Assembly (NCBI GenBank): GCA_905182615.1
Contig: CAJJCG010000084.1
Span: forward strand, 1 to 57,081
Length of the DNA stretch: 57,081 nt
Direction of reading: 5' to 3'
Origin: Alphaproteobacteria bacterium UBA2964
GTDB taxonomy: Bacteria; Pseudomonadota; Alphaproteobacteria; MPNO01; UBA2964
In this document: positions 26,277 through 35,040 of the stretch, one piece after another
Position numbering within the stretch: position 1 is the stretch's first letter
How the letters are laid out: every line of letters begins with the position of its first letter
The notes under the pieces: generated by a model
Told to the model about the DNA's origin: nothing
Seen by the model: only the letters and a program-made list of their open reading frames with translations
The model's database searches: none
Made by a program: the position numbers and the translations under genes

Positions 26277-27137
26277 CTAAACGATTTCGTCGATCACCGG
26301 ATTGGACAGGATACCAATAGAAGGACAGTCAATCTCTACGACATCACCGGGTACCAGAAAGCGTGGCGGATCGAAGCGCGCCCCTGCCCCCGTTGGAGTT
26401 CCTGTGGCGATAACGTCACCCGGCTTGAGATGATAGAAGCTTGAGAGATAGCTGATGAGATAGGCAAAATCGAAAATTAGATGGGCTGTGTTGTCCTGCT
26501 GACGAATTTCACCATTCACTTCGGTTTTGAGATCAAGATCGCCATAACCGGCGAATTCATCTGCCGTAACCATCCACGGCCCAATTGACCCCGTCTGCTC
26601 AAAGTTTTTTCCCTGAGTGATATTGAAGGTTCCATGACGCATCCAGTCGCGGATCGAGCCCTCATTGAGCAAAGTTAGCCCGGCGATATAGGACAATGCA
26701 TTCGCTTCAGGAATACGCCTTCCCGCCTTTCCAATCACAATGGCAATTTCGCCTTCGTAATCGAGCTGCTCAGATTCCGGTGGCCGGACGATTGGCACGT
26801 TATGACCAACGAAAGAGCCAGGACTCCGCATAAAGACGTTGGGATATTTTTTCTTCTCAACCGGCTTTTCATATTCGGCGCTACGATTGCCGTAATTGAC
26901 CCCGATACAGATATATTTTTCGGCGTCCGGAATCGTCGGGAGTAACGTCACCTCCGCCAGGTCGTAATCTGCGATGGCGTCCTCTGCCATATTTCTGGCG
27001 ATTTCAACAGCATCGGCAGCAAGCAAACCACGAAGGCTGCGGATCGCATCGATTCCGAAACCGAGATCGACAATCTTGTCTTCTTTGACAGCGCCGAAGC
27101 TCTGTCGACCATCAATTTCAAAACTTGCCAGCTTCAT
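26277..27137 (-). CDS. fumarylacetoacetate hydrolase (FAH) family protein
   Basis: A 286-residue FAH-fold enzyme. The metal site is LDYEGEIAIVIG (Asp-x-Glu-x-Glu region), with YICIGVNYGNR before it, QGKNFEQTGSIGPW in the middle and GDVIATGTPTGAG near the end. Family members include 2-hydroxyhepta-diene-dioate isomerases, oxalocrotonate decarboxylases and acylpyruvases that process ring-cleavage products. It is nine bases downstream of an extradiol-type VOC gene, so processing of that cleavage product is a reasonable reading. A second FAH-family gene is at 45860. Confidence 0.9.
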   Translation of the reverse strand: MKLASFEIDGRQSFGAVKEDKIVDLGFGIDAIRSLRGLLAADAVEIARNMAEDAIADYDLAEVTLLPTIPDAEKYICIGVNYGNRSAEYEKPVEKKKYPNVFMRSPGSFVGHNVPIVRPPESEQLDYEGEIAIVIGKAGRRIPEANALSYIAGLTLLNEGSIRDWMRHGTFNITQGKNFEQTGSIGPWMVTADEFAGYGDLDLKTEVNGEIRQQDNTAHLIFDFAYLISYLSSFYHLKPGDVIATGTPTGAGARFDPPRFLVPGDVVEIDCPSIGILSNPVIDEIV

Positions 27138-27146
27138 GATACCTGT

Positions 27147-28121
27147 CTAGCTCCTTGCCGGGAGAACATTCCCATCAATCAGTTGCGGCCAATCTCCCTC
27201 GGCTACCGGTTTACCAATTTCTTCCCGCCTGACCATCCACGGGCGGGCGGCTTCAGGCGGTATACTGTCATGATGCAAGGGTTCCCAATCGGCGCTGATA
27301 AAATCTGAATCAAAGCCAGTTTCGATCAACCCACCAGCGGGGTTCAAGAAATACCAGAACCACCCAGATCCGAAATAATGCCGCCCCGGACCAAGTTGAG
27401 TCTGCCAGCCCTGCTCTTCCATATGCGTGCCGCATTTCAGAACTTCATCGCTGTCTCTAACTTCATAGGCGACATGCTGGAACCCAAAATTATTGCCACC
27501 ATTTTCAAAAAACAGATTGTGATGATCATTAGAGCTGCCGCACCTCATGAAGAAGTTTTTGCCCAACAACGACTCTGTGAGTTTAAAACCCAGGCGGTTG
27601 AGATAAAACCCTGCCGCTGCCGCGGTATCTCCCGGTGCCCAGTAGACCGCATGGAACATGCGTTTTTGCTTTACCGGCCCGCGAGCAAAAACGTCGGCCC
27701 GTTCATCAATCCTTGCTGCATTGCCCACGGTATTGCTATCGGGAAAGTCCAGAGGCTTGATAGCGCGTGTCGTAACGCTAAAACCAATCCGATAGCCAAG
27801 GTCATCATAGCTGTGCAACCCGCCTTCTGAATCGACAGTTACCTCTCTGTCCTTGGACAGCTCCGCACCGATAGCCTCCAGCGTGTCCTTATCGGCAGCC
27901 CCCCAAATGACTTCGCGTGCTGTAGACCCTGGCACCGAGGAAGGTGGCAGACTGTCATCATCAATTCGGCGAATATGGACAGAAGTGTCGTCGGGGAGCT
28001 TGAAATCAGAACCTGTTGTGCCAATTTCAACCAGTTCCAGCCCCCAATCTTCCTGAAACCGAGTCGCCGCCTCTACGTCTTCTGCACCATAGGTCACGGA
28101 TTGTAGGCCAACGATATTCAT
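27147..28121 (-). CDS. two-domain extradiol-dioxygenase-type VOC protein
   Basis: A 324-residue protein with two VOC repeats. The C-terminal repeat keeps a complete His-His-Glu metal triad at H157 (FHAVYW), H216 (FQHVAYE) and E267 (LIETGF), with spacing close to that of BphC (146, 210 and 260 from memory). The N-terminal repeat lacks it, as in type I extradiol dioxygenases. It probably cleaves a catechol-like ring next to a hydroxyl, though some relatives are not oxygenases. AGGGAG precedes the ATG. It lies between the enolase-superfamily and FAH genes. Confidence 0.8.
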   Translation of the reverse strand: MNIVGLQSVTYGAEDVEAATRFQEDWGLELVEIGTTGSDFKLPDDTSVHIRRIDDDSLPPSSVPGSTAREVIWGAADKDTLEAIGAELSKDREVTVDSEGGLHSYDDLGYRIGFSVTTRAIKPLDFPDSNTVGNAARIDERADVFARGPVKQKRMFHAVYWAPGDTAAAAGFYLNRLGFKLTESLLGKNFFMRCGSSNDHHNLFFENGGNNFGFQHVAYEVRDSDEVLKCGTHMEEQGWQTQLGPGRHYFGSGWFWYFLNPAGGLIETGFDSDFISADWEPLHHDSIPPEAARPWMVRREEIGKPVAEGDWPQLIDGNVLPARS

Positions 28122-28139
28122 GAACTTTTCTTCTCCCTG

Positions 28140-29306
28140 CTATTGCAGGGATGTATCGAGGTATTTTTCAATCTTTGCTTCGTCGACATCGATTCCGAAG
28201 CCCGGACCATCTGGCACAACGACGCAACCATCTTCAAGCACGAACGGTTCGGCGATCAAGTCATCGATATAGTAGATCCCGCCAACATTGCCGCTTTGCG
28301 ATTCCGCCGGCGTGGAGACCGGGACGACACAGGAAAGAGTCGCCGGAATAGCTGCCGCCGCAAGATGGATATTAGCGAGATTACCGACACCGGTTTCGAC
28401 TGACCCATTCACATTGCAGAGGAATTTGGCAGCTCGTGCTGCTGCCGCAACCTCCATAGCGCCGTAGAGCCCACCTGGTTTGGTGGTATAGATAGATACA
28501 ATATCAGCGGCCTTCTTCTCAAAGATCTCCAGCACATCCCGCGCATACCAGGCGCTTTCATCCGCCATAACCGGTGTTTCGAGGACACGCGTTACCTCTG
28601 CGAGGCGATCAATGCCTTCTACTGGTTGCTCTGCATATTTGAGACGAAATGGTTCCATCTTACGGATAATCCGCACGGCATCGCGTGGCGTGGCATAGCC
28701 ACAATTCGCATCGACGCAGATATCCATCGCATCACCCACTGCTTTTCGGACGCGGCTAACGATTTCGACATCCCGGTCGGGATCAACGCCAACCTTGATT
28801 TTGATTGTTTTGATCCCCTCGTCAGCGACCTTCTTGCATTCCTCTACAGCCAGGTCGATTTCGAGCAAGCCAATTGAATGGGTCACAGGGACCCGGTCAC
28901 GCACCTTGCCACCGAGCAATTGCCAGACTGGGACACCGACTGTGCGTCCGGCCAAATCGTAGGCGGCAATATCCATAGCGGCTTTTGCATAGGGATACCC
29001 TTTGATGATGGCATCCATCCGTTGATGCAAATCGGCGATATTACCAACCTCACAGCCAATGACCGACGGGGTCAGGTATTTTTCTACAACAAACTTTGTT
29101 GTACCCGGCGACTCGCCGAAGTAACGCCCGTAATCGCCACCCCAATCCTTAAGTGCCGGCGCTTCACCCCAGCCAACGACACCATCATCACTGTGCATCC
29201 GCACCAGAATGTAGCCGCCGATAGGTTCAGTGAGGCCCGTCCATTTGTGCTCACGCCGAGTCGGGAGAGCGACATGAATAACATCAACCTGTTTGATAGC
29301 GGGCAT
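28140..29306 (-). CDS. mandelate racemase/muconate-lactonizing enzyme family protein
   Basis: A 388-residue enolase-superfamily enzyme. Counting from the ATG at 29306: K169-x-K171 in TIKIKVG, metal ligands D199 (CVDANCG), E226 (YAEQP) and D249/E250 (MADES), and K276 (TTKPGG) on the opposite face. This is the muconate-lactonizing subgroup (KxK plus Lys), rather than the KxH mandelate racemase set. The frame is open to 29366, but AGGA upstream favours ATG 29306. It is first in the operon MLE-VOC-FAH-MBL, divergent from the molybdenum hydroxylase. A cycloisomerase, dehydratase or racemase role is possible. Confidence 0.88.
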   Translation of the reverse strand: MPAIKQVDVIHVALPTRREHKWTGLTEPIGGYILVRMHSDDGVVGWGEAPALKDWGGDYGRYFGESPGTTKFVVEKYLTPSVIGCEVGNIADLHQRMDAIIKGYPYAKAAMDIAAYDLAGRTVGVPVWQLLGGKVRDRVPVTHSIGLLEIDLAVEECKKVADEGIKTIKIKVGVDPDRDVEIVSRVRKAVGDAMDICVDANCGYATPRDAVRIIRKMEPFRLKYAEQPVEGIDRLAEVTRVLETPVMADESAWYARDVLEIFEKKAADIVSIYTTKPGGLYGAMEVAAAARAAKFLCNVNGSVETGVGNLANIHLAAAAIPATLSCVVPVSTPAESQSGNVGGIYYIDDLIAEPFVLEDGCVVVPDGPGFGIDVDEAKIEKYLDTSLQ

Positions 29307-29457
29307 AAAACCATCCTGTTCCTTGAATTTGAAACGAAGTCTGGTCAGTCGACTGAGACCTGTCAAACGGGTGTTCGCGACACTTCACCGAATCCCATGA
29401 GATTAATCGCTTATACGGGGTTTTCTTTGCGCTCATTCGACGACACTATAAGGTATC

Positions 29458-30297
29458 ATGAGACTCTATCTACAGCCGAAATCCGTAGACGAGGCTGTAC
29501 AAGCCCTCTCCGAGAATAGTCTATACGTCCTGGCGGGCGGCACTGACTATTATCCAGCGCACGTTGGCAAGCCGTTGGACGACGACATTCTCGACATCAC
29601 CGGCATAACGGACCTCCGAGGTATTACGGAGAACGACGATCATTTTTATATTGGTGCGCTAACTCGCTGGACGGATATCATCGAAGCCGGGATTCCGGAT
29701 TATTTCGATGGGCTTAAGCTGGCGGCACGCGAAGTCGGCGGCGTCCAAATCCAAAATGCGGGCACCATAGCGGGAAACATTTGCAATGCGTCCCCAGCGG
29801 CTGACGGTATCCCACCACTATTGTCGCTAAACGCAGACATCGTTCTCGCCTCTACTCGCGGCAAGCACTCTATGCCACTCGCTAAGTTCATCATGGGCAA
29901 TCGCAAAACTCGCTGCGCCAGCGATGAAATTGTAACCGGTTTCCGGATTCCCAAACCTGGACACCCCGCGACATCGACATTTTTGAAACTCGGGGCCCGA
30001 AAATATCTGGTCATTTCCATTGTGATGGTCGCTGCCGTCATCGAAAACGATAACGGAAATGTTGGCGCCGTTCGGATCGCGGTTGGGTCCTGTTCCGCCG
30101 CCGCAAAAAGACTACATATGCTAGAAAGGTCACTCGCCGGGCAGCCCATTAGCTCAGGCATCGGTGACCTCGTTACAGAAAGCCACTTAAACCAGCTATC
30201 GCCAATCGATGATGTCAGGGGTAGCGCCGATTATCGGCGCGATGTAGCCCTAACATTAGTACGACGAGCTCTTGAAGAATTGGTTGCTAGCGCATGA
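29458..30297 (+). CDS. FAD-binding subunit of molybdenum hydroxylase (CoxM/XdhB type)
   Basis: A 279-residue FAD subunit. VLAGGTDYYPAHVGK, then GGVQIQNAGTIAGNICNASPAAD and PLLSL give the two FAD-binding loops of the xanthine dehydrogenase/CO dehydrogenase medium subunit. The stop overlaps the next start (ATGA at 30294-30297), so the two are translationally coupled. It passes electrons from the iron-sulfur/molybdenum subunit to an acceptor. It is divergent from the MLE-VOC-FAH-MBL operon across about 150 bases, so joint regulation is likely. Confidence 0.92.
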   Translation: MRLYLQPKSVDEAVQALSENSLYVLAGGTDYYPAHVGKPLDDDILDITGITDLRGITENDDHFYIGALTRWTDIIEAGIPDYFDGLKLAAREVGGVQIQNAGTIAGNICNASPAADGIPPLLSLNADIVLASTRGKHSMPLAKFIMGNRKTRCASDEIVTGFRIPKPGHPATSTFLKLGARKYLVISIVMVAAVIENDNGNVGAVRIAVGSCSAAAKRLHMLERSLAGQPISSGIGDLVTESHLNQLSPIDDVRGSADYRRDVALTLVRRALEELVASA

Positions 30298-33026
30298 CTG
30301 AAATCAACTTCTCCCTGAACGGCAAGACAACCACCATCGAGGCCAACCCCGTCCGACGGCTCGCACATGTACTGCGCGATGACCTCGGGTTTACCGGCAC
30401 CAAGATTGGCTGCGATGCTGGTGATTGCGGCGCCTGCACCGTCCGCATCGATGGGCGTCAGGTTTGTGCCTGCCTCGTTCCCATCGCGCAGGCAGATGGT
30501 ACGGAAGTCATTACCGTTGAAGGTTTGTCAGAAACCAATGGCCTCAGCCCCCTACAGGAAGCATTTCATTTATATGGCGCCGCGCAGTGCGGCATCTGCA
30601 CGCCGGGCATGCTGATGGCCGCAAGCGATCTGCTTGACCGAAATGATAATCCCATCGAAGAAGAAGTCTATGATGCTCTTGGCGGCGTGCTGTGCCGCTG
30701 CACTGGTTATCGAAAAATTGTCGATGCTATCCTTCACGTCGGAAATACCGCCGAGGCCAATATCATTGAGCCCGCAGTCGGCGAAGCAGTTGGTGCGCGC
30801 GCAGCAAAACTCGACGGCAAACAGAAGATTACCGGTACGGAGCTGTACGGTGCCGATGAAGCACCAGCGGATTCTTTATGGCTTCGCGCCGTTCGTTCCC
30901 CCTATTGGCGGGCCACATTTATCCTTGGCGATTTTGGTCCCTTAAAAACCAAACACCCTGGGCTGACTGATGTTCTAACCGCGAACGACGTGCCCGGTCT
31001 CAACGGGTTTGGTATTTACCCCGATGTCAAAGACCAACCAGTCCTTGCTGACGGCTTTGTTCGCTATCGCGGCGAAGCTGTGATTGCCCTGGTCGGCGAC
31101 GCAGCAACCATCGCCTCAATCCAGGACAGCGAGCTGCCGATTTCGTGGCAAGAACAGGATCCGGTTCAAGGGTTTGGGCCACCAGTTGCCGATGCGGCAC
31201 CGCAACTCCACAAAGACTACCCGAGCAATATTCTCGCCAACGGCATAACGCTTAAGGGTCATATTAAAAACGGTTTTGTAGATAGCACCGCCGTCTTTGA
31301 AGAATCCTTCGCAACGGGTTTTGTGGAACATGGCTATATCGAGCCTGAAGCAGGTTGGGCCCGACGTGTAGGGGATCGTATCGAAGTGACGGTTACGACC
31401 CAGAGCCCCTACATGGATCGGGACGAAGTCGCGATCATCATGGGGCTCGCCCCGGAAAATGTCCGCATTATTCCTACTGCCTGCGGTGGTGGGTTCGGCG
31501 GCAAGCTCGATCAAACTGTACAGCCCCTCGTTGCCATCGCAGCCTGGAAACTCAACAGACCGGTCCGGTGTACGTTCAACCGGCTTGAGAGCATGGCAGC
31601 CACGACGAAACGACATCCATCACGGATTACGGCGCGATATGGCTGCTCTGACGATGGCAGGCTGCAAGCATATGAATTCAATGGCGATTTTAATACTGGG
31701 GCCTACGTTTCTTGGGGTCTAACTGTTAAGGATCGCGTACCGATCCATGCGACGGGCCCCTATTTCGTACCCAATGTCAGTGCAAAATCACGCGCTTTCT
31801 TCGCGAACGAGACTCCCGCTGGTGCCTTCAGAGGTTTCGGTGTTCCACAGGTAGCCATCGCCCACGACGCCCTGATGGATATGATGGCAGAAAAGACTGG
31901 CATCGATCCGCTGGAGTTCCGCCACATAAATGCCATTCGTAAAGGACAGGAAACAGCAACAGGACAAAAGCTCGAAAGTGCCGGGCTCGATCAGTGCCTC
32001 GACGCGTTGCGCGATGACTGGCAGGCATGGCGTGCCGACGCAGAGGCTCACAATGCCACCAACAAAACCAAGCGCCGGGGCGTTGGTGTCGGCTGCATGT
32101 GGTATGGCTGCGGCAACACCTCAATCGCCAACCCCTCCACCATGCATATCGGTCTAACGGCGGATGGCACCGTGACGCTCTACTCCGGTGCCCAGGATAT
32201 CGGCCAAGGAACCAATACCACGATGATGCAGGCAGCAGCGGATAGTCTCGGAATTGGCCTCAATCAATTGAACCTTGTTTGTGGCGATACCGACCTCACC
32301 GCAGATGCCGGGAAAAGTTCCGCATCACGGCAAGCCTACGTTTCAGGCAATGCTGTAAAGATAGCAGGCGAAGATCTGCGCGGTCAGATTCTACGACTAG
32401 CCAATGTTGGCGAAAACGCATCGATTGAATTTGGGTCGGGAACACTGGTTGTCCGCGAAGGGGATACATCGCGTGAGATTGACCTGTCTTCTTTGCCGAA
32501 GACGGAAATTGGAGAAGTATTACGGGGTGAAGGCTACTTTGATCCGCCCACCGAACCGCTTGATGAGAATGGGCAAGGCAAACCCTATGGTACCTATGGT
32601 TTCGCGGCCCAAATCGCCGACGTCGAAGTTGATGTTGAATTGGGCACAGTGAAAGTCCTGCGCATAGCGGCTGCTCACGATGTCGGTCAGGCATTGAATC
32701 CGCAGCAGGTTGAGGGTCAAATTCACGGCGGCGTTGCTCAGGGACTAGGGTTCGCGCTGATGGAAGAGTACATCCCGGGCCGTACAGAAAATTTGCACGA
32801 TTATTTAATGCCAACAATTGGTGATATTCCCAACATTAAGACCCATATAATAGAAGACCCCGAACCGACTGGACCATGGGGCGCCAAGGGCATTGGCGAA
32901 CCTGCACTCTGTGCGACAGCACCAGCTATCTTTGGTGGCATTTATCAAGCGACCGGCGTTCGGGTCACGCAGGCACCCTGTACCCCCGATAGATTAAGGG
33001 CCGCCATTTTGAGTAATAAGGCGTAA
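30294..33026 (+). CDS. fused [2Fe-2S]/molybdopterin hydroxylase subunit
   Basis: A 910-residue protein joining the small iron-sulfur subunit and the large molybdopterin subunit. The [2Fe-2S] cysteines are C40, C45, C48, C60 and C99, C102, C134, C136. The molybdenum part follows with GGGFGGKLD, FRGFGVPQ, YSGAQDIGQGTNT, ASRQAYVSGNA and, near the end, AKGIGEP holding the catalytic Glu. Length and order match Desulfovibrio-type aldehyde oxidoreductase (about 907 residues), but here a separate FAD subunit precedes it. Likely reactions are hydroxylation of an N-heterocycle, aldehyde or aromatic acyl-CoA. Confidence 0.93.
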   Translation: MTEINFSLNGKTTTIEANPVRRLAHVLRDDLGFTGTKIGCDAGDCGACTVRIDGRQVCACLVPIAQADGTEVITVEGLSETNGLSPLQEAFHLYGAAQCGICTPGMLMAASDLLDRNDNPIEEEVYDALGGVLCRCTGYRKIVDAILHVGNTAEANIIEPAVGEAVGARAAKLDGKQKITGTELYGADEAPADSLWLRAVRSPYWRATFILGDFGPLKTKHPGLTDVLTANDVPGLNGFGIYPDVKDQPVLADGFVRYRGEAVIALVGDAATIASIQDSELPISWQEQDPVQGFGPPVADAAPQLHKDYPSNILANGITLKGHIKNGFVDSTAVFEESFATGFVEHGYIEPEAGWARRVGDRIEVTVTTQSPYMDRDEVAIIMGLAPENVRIIPTACGGGFGGKLDQTVQPLVAIAAWKLNRPVRCTFNRLESMAATTKRHPSRITARYGCSDDGRLQAYEFNGDFNTGAYVSWGLTVKDRVPIHATGPYFVPNVSAKSRAFFANETPAGAFRGFGVPQVAIAHDALMDMMAEKTGIDPLEFRHINAIRKGQETATGQKLESAGLDQCLDALRDDWQAWRADAEAHNATNKTKRRGVGVGCMWYGCGNTSIANPSTMHIGLTADGTVTLYSGAQDIGQGTNTTMMQAAADSLGIGLNQLNLVCGDTDLTADAGKSSASRQAYVSGNAVKIAGEDLRGQILRLANVGENASIEFGSGTLVVREGDTSREIDLSSLPKTEIGEVLRGEGYFDPPTEPLDENGQGKPYGTYGFAAQIADVEVDVELGTVKVLRIAAAHDVGQALNPQQVEGQIHGGVAQGLGFALMEEYIPGRTENLHDYLMPTIGDIPNIKTHIIEDPEPTGPWGAKGIGEPALCATAPAIFGGIYQATGVRVTQAPCTPDRLRAAILSNKA

Positions 33027-33040
33027 ATTCGGAGAGCCCA

Positions 33041-33571
33041 ATGTTAGTTCGACCCTTAATCGCAATAGCCGTGGCAGCATTCCTGATCGCACCGGTAGTT
33101 GCCCAAGATCACAAGATGCCAATGCATCATCCTTCCGCTGACAAAATGGCGCACAAATCGATCATGCTAGAACAGCCTTGGGCACGGGCATCAATTGGCA
33201 AAAATGGTGCCGCGTATGTGACGGTCATCAATCATGGAAAATCGGCCGACAATTTAATTGGCGTCGAGGCAAAGGTTGCTAAACGTGTCCAGTTACATAC
33301 CCATAAGAATGACGGTGGGATCATGCGGATGCGCCATATCAAAAGCATCCCTGTACCCGCAGAAGGCTCAGTGACTCTTAAACCGGGCGGTCATCACATC
33401 ATGATGATGGGGTTAACGCATAAGCTCAAAACGGACGAAGAATTTCCTCTGACGCTGGTCTTTGAAAAGGGCGGCAAAGTGAAAGTTCAGGTCAAAATCA
33501 AACATGCCGGGGCGCTGAGCGGTTCTTCTTATCACCAGAAAGGCCACGGCGAAAACAAGATGAAGCACTAA
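33041..33571 (+). CDS. PCu(A)C periplasmic copper chaperone
   Basis: A 176-residue secreted protein with signal peptide (1-21, cleavage near VVAQ) and a PCu(A)C domain. The Cu(I) motif is present: LHTHKNDGGIMRM, then GGHHIMMMGL (H-x10-M-x21-HxM pattern). N- and C-terminal His/Met-rich stretches (HKMPMHHP; KGHGENKMKH) may bind more copper. Family members deliver copper to the CuA site of cytochrome oxidase. It lies 15 bases after the molybdenum hydroxylase gene with its own GGAG; the link between them is unclear. Confidence 0.93.
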   Translation: MLVRPLIAIAVAAFLIAPVVAQDHKMPMHHPSADKMAHKSIMLEQPWARASIGKNGAAYVTVINHGKSADNLIGVEAKVAKRVQLHTHKNDGGIMRMRHIKSIPVPAEGSVTLKPGGHHIMMMGLTHKLKTDEEFPLTLVFEKGGKVKVQVKIKHAGALSGSSYHQKGHGENKMKH

Positions 33572-33575
33572 CGCT

Positions 33576-34640
33576 TTAACTGTCGAGAATTGAGGCGACG
33601 AGCGCTTCACCAAACCCACTTGTTGTACAACTGCCCCCAAGGTCAGATGTTCGTGTTGATTCGGAAACGAGCAGCGCATCAGTCTTTTCCGCAAGAAACC
33701 GTCCTGCCTTCGTCAGCTTGACGTCAACATGTTTGGCGCCCAGGTGATCCAGCAACATCGCCGTCGAATGCACCATCGCGACAGGGTTGGCGATATTTTG
33801 TCCCGCAATGTCAGGGGCCGAGCCATGCGCCGCCTGTGCAATCGCGTGATCATCACCAGCGTTGAGCGATGCCGCAAGTCCAAGACCTCCAGCAAGTTCC
33901 GCAGCCTCATCCGATAAAATGTCACCAAACATATTTGTTGTCACAACGACATCGAACTTTTCAGGAGATCGAACGAGGAGCGCCGCCATGGCATCAACGA
34001 TTACCTTGTCGACAGTGACATCGGGATAATCCACAGACACAGCATCAACCTGATTCAGGAATAGACCACTGTAATGGCGCAATACATTGGCTTTATGGAC
34101 AGCCGTAACCCGCTTGGTACGACGCATGGCGAGCTCAAAGGCGGCGACTGCAATGCGCCGGCAGCCTTCTGTTGTCGCCTTGCCAACAGCAAGAGCGACA
34201 TCGGGAGTCGGCATAAACTCGCCGGTTCCGACCGCCATATTACGGTCTGCGTAAAACCCTTCAGTATTTTCGCGAACAATGATGAGGTCCATAGCAGAAA
34301 CATGCCCCGGGACTCCCGCGCGAATTTTGCTAGGTCGGATATTGGCATATAGATCAAATTGGGTACGAAACCACGCCGATATATTGATCCCGCCCTCTGC
34401 CGTCGACGGATAATCTTCTGTCGATGCTGGCCCCAGGACGACGCCATCTGCCTCCCGGGCTTTAGCCGCCACCTCGTCGGGAATCGTCGTGCCGATGGAC
34501 TTCAGGGCCGCCAGACCGGCTTCCTGCCGATCAAGTTCAAGCCCCAGTGAGAAACGGCGATCTAACGCCTGTAACGCGGCATCAGCCACTGAAATAATTT
34601 CAGGCCCGATTCCATCGCCCGGAAGAATTAGGATATTCAT
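33576..34640 (-). CDS. isocitrate/isopropylmalate dehydrogenase family protein
   Basis: A 354-residue beta-decarboxylating dehydrogenase: LPGDGIGPEI, RENTEGFYADRN, VHKANVLRHYSGLF, VTTNMFGDILSDEAA and AAHGSAPDIAGQNIANP (NAD-binding loop). The ENTEGFY/HKANV combination is closer to the isocitrate, homoisocitrate and tartrate branch than to classical LeuB, so I leave out a gene symbol even though leuCD is in the window. It is convergent with the PCu(A)C gene by four bases. The substrate is a malate-like 2-hydroxyacid, unknown in detail. Confidence 0.85.
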   Translation of the reverse strand: MNILILPGDGIGPEIISVADAALQALDRRFSLGLELDRQEAGLAALKSIGTTIPDEVAAKAREADGVVLGPASTEDYPSTAEGGINISAWFRTQFDLYANIRPSKIRAGVPGHVSAMDLIIVRENTEGFYADRNMAVGTGEFMPTPDVALAVGKATTEGCRRIAVAAFELAMRRTKRVTAVHKANVLRHYSGLFLNQVDAVSVDYPDVTVDKVIVDAMAALLVRSPEKFDVVVTTNMFGDILSDEAAELAGGLGLAASLNAGDDHAIAQAAHGSAPDIAGQNIANPVAMVHSTAMLLDHLGAKHVDVKLTKAGRFLAEKTDALLVSESTRTSDLGGSCTTSGFGEALVASILDS

Positions 34641-35040
34641 GATCTATGTACGCCATATGAACTTGAAAGGTTCTTGTTGGTAATGGAACCGGGCAAAGAC
34701 AATCAAGTAGAAAGGGATAAATTAATGCTTCTCGATCAAAAGAGATAGCAATGGAGCTTAGTCCGCAGACGGCGACTTATTTTACAGTTTCTCGTAATAG
34801 GCCATATCAGACCCGGCATATCAGTCCGCGCTGAGATACCCTGCAGCTTAATCCATCGCTTTTTGGGCATGGTATTGGAGGCTCCATCTGCATTGCCCAT
34901 ATAGGTTAGCAACGTCGTTACGGTCCACTCTTTCTCAATTCTCTCACAAAACAGCTCGTCCAAAAACGATTAGATGTCGGCACAAACGTTACAGTAAGGT
35001 TCCCGACAGCACGCGTTGTTCGTAAATCCACGGAGAAACT
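34641..35040. other. gene-poor stretch with a coding-like remnant
   Basis: About 400 bases with no confident gene. On the minus strand one frame (from 34963) reads EKEWTVTTLLTYMGNADGAS, and the frame two bases over reads AMD, a TAA, AAGYLSAD, a TGA, YAGSDMAYYEKL and a stop. Together they look like the worn end of a coding sequence, but I recognise no family. No hairpin or promoter stands out. Confidence 0.25.
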
